Below are positions 56,944-64,000 of a stretch of 64,000 nt of DNA, in pieces; position 1 is the first letter of the stretch; every line of letters starts with the position of its first letter. The notes under the pieces were generated by a model. The model saw nothing but the letters and a program-made list of their open reading frames with translations, ran no database searches and was not told the origin of the DNA. The position numbers and the translations under genes were made by a program. The stretch covers positions 8,363,084-8,427,083 of the forward strand of contig NC_057015.1 in the NCBI RefSeq assembly GCF_000002595.2, given 5' to 3'. The DNA is from Chlamydomonas reinhardtii. Lineage: Eukaryota > Chlorophyta > Chlorophyceae > Chlamydomonadales > Chlamydomonadaceae.

Positions 56944-59793
56944 CTACAGCGAAATGGCGAAGTCCAGCGCGCTCTCGCGCCAGCTGCCGTCGGGCTCCCG
57001 CGCCCGCTCCCGCATCTCCACACGCCCGTCCAGCCACACCACCAACGCCGTCTGCGACCGAGTGCCGTACTTGCCAAACTGTGCAAAAGTCAGAGGTCGG
57101 GGGAGGGAAGGAGTACGGGTAGTAGTCAGTTCCAAGCCCCAAGCAGCAGAGACCCACAGGGGCCGGGGATTGCGGCTAAGAGGGGCAGGTGTGGGGCTGT
57201 CCGTGTGCTTGCTATGGCCAGACAACTCTGAACAACCTATTACCGTACTTGTCACCTGCCCTGACCTGCACGCTAACGCTTTAAACACTGTTAACGCTGC
57301 TGCCCCACTGTCCCGCTGCCACACCCACCGGTGAGTCCACCTCCGCCACAAAGCGGCCGCTCGTGATGTGCTCCAGCTCCCTCTCAAAGTAGCTGTCACC
57401 CGCGCCGCCGCCGCCCCCGCCGCCGCCGCCAGCAGCGCTGCTACAGCCGCCGCCATTCCCGCCAGCTCCATTGCTACAGCCGCTGCTGCTGCTGCTGCTA
57501 TTGCTGCCGTGGCCATGGCCGTGGCCGCGGTTGTGGCCGGCACCGGCGCCGGCGCCAGCGCCGGCCGGTGCTGGTGCGATGGGTCGGCCGTCCACGTGCA
57601 CTGCGGCGCCGCTGCCGACGTGCGCGGCGACCTCGTCAGCCGGGGCCACGGCCTGTTGCTGGGTGTCGTATTGGGATACGAGCAATTGAGAATCTGATGA
57701 GCCGGTTGGTGCGCCGCGGACGTGGGGCGTGTAGGGGTGTAGAGGTGCCTGCCAGCCTGCCCAGCTGTCCACCCACCCACCCAGCCAGGGGCCCACCCAC
57801 CAACCCATCCAGCCAGGGGCCCCGTTACCTAGTCGTCTAGCCACCCGCCCAGTCAGCTAGGGGGTCAGCCAGCTAGGGGTCAGCCAGCTAGGGGTCAGCC
57901 AGCCCTCACGGCTCACCTGGGCTGCGGCCACGCCGCCGCCGCTGATGCCACCTGTGCTGGCTCCCTGGTGCTGCGCCCCCGCCTCCTCCGCCGCCCCCTC
58001 CTGCTGCCGGCCGCAGCTGGGCGGCACCAGTCGGGTGTCGTCCCCCAGCAGCTCAATGAACAGGCGGGACCAGGGCACCGGCTGGCCTGCAGGGCGGGGT
58101 GGGTGGGTAGGTGTGGCAGCTTGTGCCGCAGCTGGGGCTGGCGCCGAGCAAGAGACACATGTGCTGCATTGCCACCACGCGATGAAACATGCCGAAACAG
58201 CATGCACACGCACACGCACACGCACACGCACACGCACACGCACGCGCACACGCACACGCACAATGGACCCGCGCGGCCAGCCGGCCAACTCCCCACCCTG
58301 GACCCAGGCACCCACCCTGCCGTATCTCGGGCAGCAGCTGACTCAGCACCGCCACGCCGCTGGCCACCTTGGGCCACTCCAGCAGCAGCCCGTTGCTGAC
58401 GCCTGCACGCAGCAGCAGCAGCAGCAGCGGCGGCCGCAAACACAACCATGAGCCCCACCTCCAGGCCCACCAATGGCAGCGGCATCCGGCAGTGGTGGTG
58501 GTATTCCAACACCGAGACCCAGAACGCAAAAGAAAGAAGCAGGTTGCAGGAAGTCGTGGTGGTGGTGGTGGTACTGGTGACGTCCCTGTGACCGGGCAGC
58601 TCCAAGCCGCTTGGGCCTGGTGGCGACTCACCGTACACCACACCTGACTTAAGCGCCTGCACCCTGCTGCTGCTGCCGCTCGTTGCTGCGCCTTCTGCGC
58701 CTTGAGTGCAGCTGCCCGCGCCGCCGCCTGCTGAGGTTGAATCCCTCGCTGCTGCTGCCCCGGGGCCTGCTGCCTCCGCCCGGGGACTGCTCTGCCCGGC
58801 GGCTGTCACGGCCAGCTGTCCCAGCGCCACCTCCACATCCGCAGCAGCGCCGTCTGCCGGCGCCGCCGCAAACCCCGCACCCAACGTAGACGCCCCGAGC
58901 AGCCGCCGCTTCCCCGCCGCAAGGCCGCCCTGCTCCTTGCCATCCTTGCCATCCTCGCGGGCCCCAACCGGGCCATTGCTGCCATTAACGTCGCAGCCAC
59001 CACCGCCGCCGCTGCGGTTACAGTTCCCGGCCGGCTCGGCTGTGCTGCTGGTGACCAGCGCGCCGTTGTGTGTGTACACCAGGCTGGGCGCGGGCCCGGC
59101 CAGTTCCGCAAGGACCAGGTTAAAACCGTGGAAGTTTGCGGCGTCCAGAGACTGTGACAAGTTATTGCGACAGGTGTGCATATGGTAAGAGTATTTATAT
59201 AGCGTAAAGGATGCAAACTGCGAGTCAAGTGCTGCTGGATGTGTGCGGGCGTTATGGTTTGGGCACGAGCAGATGGAGCGGAAGGCAAACTTGCGCGGTG
59301 TCGGTAGCAGCACACAATTACGTGCGGTCGAACCGGTATGCGGTGAAACCGGTATGCCTATACTCATTCCGCACCTGCGCAAAATTCGCGGGCGACGCGT
59401 CCCCCGTTAGGAAGGCGGTGGTAATGCCGCCGCGGCTGGCGTGTGTGTAGGGGTTGGCGTGTGTGTGCGGGGCGACAGGGTCGGAGCTGCGCAGGTTGGT
59501 CAGAAATGCAACGCGTCCGCTCCGCGTGACGCCCAGCCATGTTCCTTTGCCCTCCAAGTCACGGCCGCCGATGATGCCGCTGCCATCTGACCACTCGTGG
59601 AGCGGCTGCGTGCGCCTGCCATGTCAATTGAACCGTGGGGCGTCCGACTCGTTCTTTCCGCGTCGCCGGCGAGTCTAGCGGCTTCTTGAGCGCTGCGCAG
59701 GGTCTCTTACCTGTCGAAATACTCGTCGCGGTTGAAGGCGAGCAGGAAACGAGGCCCTTCAGCCGCGTCCAACACGAAGAAAGAAAGACACAT
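56944..59793 (-). CDS. TANGO2-like (NRDE family) protein
   Basis: Seven exons close in phase to 521 aa: 59793-59711, 59615-59375, 59151-58632, 58402-58316, 58086-57917, 57658-57329, 57078-56944. It opens MCLSFFVLDAAEGPRFLLAF then NRDEYFDR, the NRDE motif at residues 21-24, as in TANGO2 (MCIIFFKFDP ... NRDE). Next come GKGTWLGVTRSGRVAFLTN, ASRGGITTAFLTG, FHGFNLVLAEL, VVYGVSNGLLLEWPKV and the C-terminal FGKYGTRSQTALVVW, all aligning to the family in order. TANGO2 is linked to Golgi/ER organisation, mitochondria and haem/lipid homeostasis; its biochemistry is unsettled. Family members are about 270 aa; here exon 3 and exon 6 hold Gly/Ala/Ser/His-rich inserts (about residues 135-270 and 375-460). 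The exon 6 acceptor was chosen by phase. Confidence 0.9.
58203..58260. repeat. (CACACG)n microsatellite
   Basis: About nine ACGCAC/CACACG units in the TANGO2-like intron between 58086 and 58316. Confidence 0.9.
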
Positions 59794-61644
59794 CGCTGAG
59801 AGCTGGCTATGGGAGTCGTTGCATTCTTGTACGTGTATTTGTTACAGTTCTCTGCTTTTGTGCGAATGCTCGCCCAGTTTGACAAGGTTGCTTTCGCTCC
59901 TTGGGCCCGCTGGCTTCTTCACATAAATCACGGTGCATGTATTAATGCTTGATTTTATGTGCCTTGTCAGGGCCCAGGTGCTCTTGCAGGAGAAATGCGG
60001 GGCCCATCGTTGGGCCCCTTGACAGCCGCAGTCCCAGGCCCCGCCGCTTTCCCTCTGCCGCCGCCTCCACTTCTCCGAATCCGAACACATGTGACCACTC
60101 CCCGCGAAACCGGAGCGCCGTTACCGCAGCCAATTTTCATAGCTTTCATACTCATTATGCCGCTTGGCAATCGTCCAACCAAACGCCTGCCGCTCGCGGG
60201 GCGCGAGTTTGGGCAGGGCGCCGCAACACGGCAACACCAGGGCATCACACCCGTCTTCTCAAGTCGCCTCTGCTGCCTGCCGTCTGCAACGCGAACATTC
60301 CGCGAACTTGATCGGGGCCCGTCAACAAGGTGGTGGTTTGCACTCTTCCCGGCCTGGGCCATTATCCGCACTGGCAACAACTACCCCGTCAGACACCCAG
60401 CACTTCGTGCAGCCCCCAGCTACCGCTACCTCCTGCCCACCACACAGCACGCGTCGTGGACACTGTTGGTCTGCTGGTATCTCACTTAACTTGTTCCTTG
60501 CGCCGTGCATGAGCGCGCGACTACCGTGCGGATGACTCACCGCTACTCACCGGGCCACAAAGGGTCCGGTCGAGTGCACGCTCCCCTGCGCACGTGCCAT
60601 ATACTTCGACTGCCTACTTATCAAAACAAAACGGTCCATTGCACACAGTCACACACCAGGATGACGGCCATGCGCGTCTTAGCGCAAGTATACTCTGGCT
60701 TAGGCCTGCGTAGCGCGGGGTGCTGCGTGCATAAGCAGTCACCACTCGTCAACCACTGCCCACCGTCCGGCACCCTAACCCTCTTGCCTGCCCACCTGCA
60801 CAACACGCCAGCCAACAACGTGAAAAGGAAGAGCACCCCCACAAAAAAGATATGGATCAAGAAGGAAAAGGCCCACAAGGAAAGAATAAAGACAACGCCC
60901 CCAGATCAGTAACTGCGCCGTAACTGCTGCAACACCCACTTCTCGCCACCGGGTTGATTCGTCTCTCCTCCGGGCAATCCACCAAAGTTAACCCATTCCA
61001 TTGCACATGACTTACGTCTGGAATTCCTACAGGACATCTACCGCGAACATGCCGTCTGGTCTACCACGCATCACACCTATGGTAACAGTGCACTGCCGTT
61101 GAGCACTTGGGCTCTGACGGGGCACGTTCTGGAACTGTGTGGACCTAACCTCAAACTCTGCACACCAGCCTGCCCACCACTTCGCCGCCCATTCGAACTC
61201 AAGTGGCCCCGACATTTTCGGCAGCTGCCCAACTACAACTACGAGTAACCCAGTCTTCACCGATTACAACTCATTCCGAAGCCGCGCAACTCACGATGAT
61301 TGGATGCATGCCCCCTGCCCACCCCGTCAGTCCTTCCACCTACCGCACTAGCCTTGTGACGCGTGTCCGAGCCTCATACGGCACTAGCGTATGTATGGCT
61401 CGTTGGGCTGATGAAGGACAAACTACTCGTAGAGTATGAAGCGGTGATGGGCCCACTCGACGCCTTGGCATCTCGAAGCGAGGCTGATGTTGTGGCGGTT
61501 ATGACCTACCAGAGCCTGACTGTTTATCGCTACCTACGGAAAGCTTGTGGCAGCGTGTACATGCGCGCTATGGCGGCATTGCCTGGTCCTAAGCTGCTGC
61601 TGCGAGATAGTGTTGTTCTGAAAATCTGAGAACCCGCTGTTGAT
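59794..61644. other. Intergenic region 5' of the TANGO2-like gene and 3' of the second GT77-like gene
   Basis: About 1.85 kb. It holds the TANGO2-like promoter, an AT-richer stretch (60810-60910) whose minus strand could encode a hydrophobic leader (MWAFSFLIHIFFVGVLFLF, 60878 downward), a plus frame 61424-61629 (LVEYEAVMGPLDALASRSEA), and a minus-strand TGTAA (61264-61268). None of these frames is supported as a gene. Confidence 0.5.
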
Positions 61645-64000
61645 CTAGAACTTGACCCGGTTGCGCAGGTCCGAGGTCCGGTACTGCAGCGCACGGCACC
61701 TGCGGGCCCACACAAACCAGCGAACGCACATACAAACACGCACAAACAAATGAGCTTAGCAGCAGTAGCCCACACCACAGATCCCTCTCCAGGTTTATCA
61801 GCCAGCTACAGTGCGCGCATCCCACCCGCCGTGCCCACGCCGCCCCAGCATCAAAGGCCCCATCACACGCCTCCCGCGCACGCCCCCAATGCGCCGTGTC
61901 GGCACGCCGTCACGCACCTTTCCTTCCAGCGCTGGTACCGTGACTCCGCGCTGCTGCCGCTGCCGCCCACCTCCACCAGCCGGTCCACCCACACCACCTC
62001 GGGCTGCGGCAGTAGCTGCAACAGCCGCTCCGCGTTGAGCTGCGCGGTAGCAGCGGCAGTAGCAGCAGTAGCGGCAGTAGCGGCAGTAGCGGCAGCAGCA
62101 TTAGCAGCAGCAGTACGGCACAGCAGTGATTTGAGGCGATGACAGTCAGTCATGCAGGTCGGAAGATGGGCCCCGTTCTTGGCAAACGCGAGACTGCTCA
62201 GCTGTGGCGCCCAACACCCAAGGCAACCCGATACACCGGGGGTGTGCTGAGCGGTCTGCACACAAAGAGCCAGACGGCCACTACGGGACACCCGGCGAAG
62301 CCCCTACCCCGCACGTAGCACCCCGCCCCCATGCCCACCTGCACCAAGTCCGCATACGTCACGTGCACAAAGGTGTTGGAGGTGCCGGGCGCCGGGGGCT
62401 CACCGGCGGCCGCGCCTCCCTGTGCAGTTGTACAGGTGTGGCACACACAACAAACTCACACACGCTGCAGCGGTGGATCGGTAGACGCCCGAGTGCCCAT
62501 CCCACACCACGCCCAGTCACTGCCAAGCTCTCCCTCCAGCGAGGCCACCCCCACACCACTAAACCCCACCCCATCCACCCCAGAGGTTCTGGCTGCTTCA
62601 GTACTCTCTCACGAACCGCCTCCCCCCCCGCCAACCGTACATGTCACCTCCCGCCCTCCGCCCCCAGGCCTGCACGCACCAGGGCCAGCCTGGCTGTGTT
62701 GTCGGGTGCGGGCCGCCCGTGCCGCTCCGGCAGCCAGCCCAGCAGGTGGCGCAGCTCCACAGCCAGCAGCCCGCGGCCCGTGTCGGCGGGGGCGGGCGGG
62801 CTGGCCAGGCAGGCTGCGTGAGGGCACGCGGGGAGCGGGTAGGGGGCGACGGGGGATACATTGGGTGCAAGGGGCGCGTCAGGCGGCGGCGTGGTACCGG
62901 ACAGCAGGCGGAGTAGTATAGGCCAACGCTAGCAAGCGTATGGAAGGGCCGGCATGGCTCGCGAGGGCAAACATCATAGAAGCACTCCGATAGCCCGAAA
63001 GGTGCTGGCAAGCTAGCGTGGCTAGCGAGCTGCCGTACTCACTGGTGTGCATGAAGCCGGTCCACTCGCACTGCAGGGAGTCAAGGCTGTCACCGAAGGG
63101 CTGCACCACGTCAGTAGTGTTGATGTGCACCCAGGGGATGGAGTGGCGGATGGGGCGGGTCAGGTTGCGGCCCCAAGTGCTCAGCACCTGCGCACAAACA
63201 ACATATGGCGACACGCGGGCGGGGGCCACGGGCGGGGGCTTACATTTCTGATTAATTGGGAAGAAGCGAAAAGGGGGCGGGGGATGCACATGCACCGGGT
63301 AAAGAGAGCAACAAGGCACCAGGACGGCAACAACCCGAGGCAGGGCGTCTGTGACAGAGTTGCCGAGTCGCATCGCTTGGTGTAGCGGCAACAAGCCCCG
63401 TTCTCCTTACCAGCCCTGCCCCCGCCCCGGACCCGGACCCGGACCCGCCCGCCCCGCCCCGCCCCGACCACCCACCCAGTCGGCATCACAGGGCGCGGCC
63501 GGCCACCCCGCCACTGCCCCTAGCGCCAGAGCCACACGCGCCAGCTCCTCAGCCGCACGCAGGAACTCGTCCTTGGCTGCGGGGTGGGGGTGGGCGGCGG
63601 CATGACATCAACACCATGATGAGCGATAACAAACCGGAAGCCGCCACCAACAACCAGTCAACAATGGCGTGCTGTGGGTGTTCACAAACAAAATCGGCGA
63701 CCACACAAGCCAGCATGGACCACAATGGCACTGTAGGTGCTTACAACACGGAGGCACTCTACAACCAGCACAACAGCACACACAGCACGGACGAGCGCCA
63801 AGAGTGTCCCCCACTCGAGCCTGACCCACAAACTGTGAGGACTGCACGCGCCGTGTTGTAATGCTTCAGTCACTCACTCAGGCCGCTGTGCACGACGCCG
63901 GGCGCATACGCCACCACCCGCAGCAGGGGCTGGTGCTCGCGGCGCGCCTCCCGGTCCGCCGCTGTGGCGTAGTACACCCGCTCACTGCCACCCTCGGACC
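61645..64000 (-). CDS. GT77-like glycosyltransferase paralogue, 3' part only
   Basis: Exons from the window edge: 64000-63878, 63576-63476, 63187-63043, 62813-62680, 62419-62339, 62039-61918, 61699-61645 (stop). They reproduce the C-terminal half of the 97-5831 gene: LLRVVAYAPGVV, AAEELARVALALGAVAGWP, GRNLTRPIRHSIPWVHINT, VQPFGDSLDSLQCEW, LNAERLL ... VVWVDRL, YQRWKERCRALQYR. Two exons have exactly the same length as their counterparts (101 and 145 nt) and all shared junctions keep the same phase. The catalytic N-terminal half, with the DxD motif, lies outside the window, so the glycosyltransferase call is by homology to the first gene. A TACTGCCGC-type repeat sits immediately upstream of the acceptor at 62040. 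Confidence 0.8.

Noticed and set aside
60621-60878. Minus-strand frame with a hydrophobic leader (MWAFSFLIHIFFVGVLFLF)
   Set aside because: Looks like a signal anchor, but there is no conserved sequence after it, no intron and no neighbour support; an AT-rich patch readily yields such frames.
1-64000. tRNA, rRNA or retrovirus-like elements
   Set aside because: None recognised by eye; no reverse-transcriptase, integrase or capsid motifs and no paired long terminal repeats. A dedicated scan was not possible.

Overview
The window looks like nuclear DNA of a volvocine green alga, most likely Chlamydomonas reinhardtii or a very close relative. The evidence is high GC, genes with many short GT-AG introns, TGTAA poly(A) signals, long Ala/Gly/Gln/Ser low-complexity inserts in otherwise conserved proteins, and lineage-typical genes (a pherophorin, an LhcbM light-harvesting gene, BBS4). 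From memory, unverified, BBS4 lies between LHCBM2 and LHCBM7 on C. reinhardtii chromosome 12; the LhcbM gene and BBS4 here, about 20 kb apart, fit that neighbourhood.

Layout, left to right. A GT77-type glycosyltransferase-like gene (97-5831, +) converges on an eIF4B-like gene (10626-6757, -). That gene is head-to-head with a U2AF large-subunit-like splicing factor (11261-14657, +). Then come a strictosidine-synthase-like beta-propeller gene (15205-18880, +), a 3.4-kb gene-poor stretch, a pherophorin (22311-24223, +), a 2.8-kb gap, and the LhcbM antenna gene (27017-28389, +). A minus-strand gene with a PTB-like, a PH and a WW domain follows (33995-29748). Next is a segmental tandem duplication (copy A 34059-40065, copy B 40673-45549). 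Each copy carries an uncharacterised minus-strand gene with a possible PD-(D/E)XK-nuclease-like signature. Copy A has a roughly 1.2-kb insertion and an apparent premature stop. A lone exon resembling the end of a TnpB/Fanzor-type nuclease (45761-45991, +) follows. BBS4 (51564-47169, -) is head-to-head with an MBOAT wax-synthase-like gene (51952-55783, +), which converges on a TANGO2-like gene (59793-56944, -). The right edge holds the 3' part of a second GT77-like gene (from 64000 down to 61645, -), clearly a paralogue of the first gene.

The genes do not form one pathway. The themes are cell wall and secretory glycosylation (two GT77-like genes, the pherophorin), RNA processing and translation (U2AF-like, eIF4B-like), photosynthetic antenna (LhcbM), cilia (BBS4) and lipid or Golgi functions (MBOAT, TANGO2). 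Exon models were built by hand from reading-frame phase, splice dinucleotides and family knowledge. Most close perfectly in phase, but none was checked against RNA or a database.
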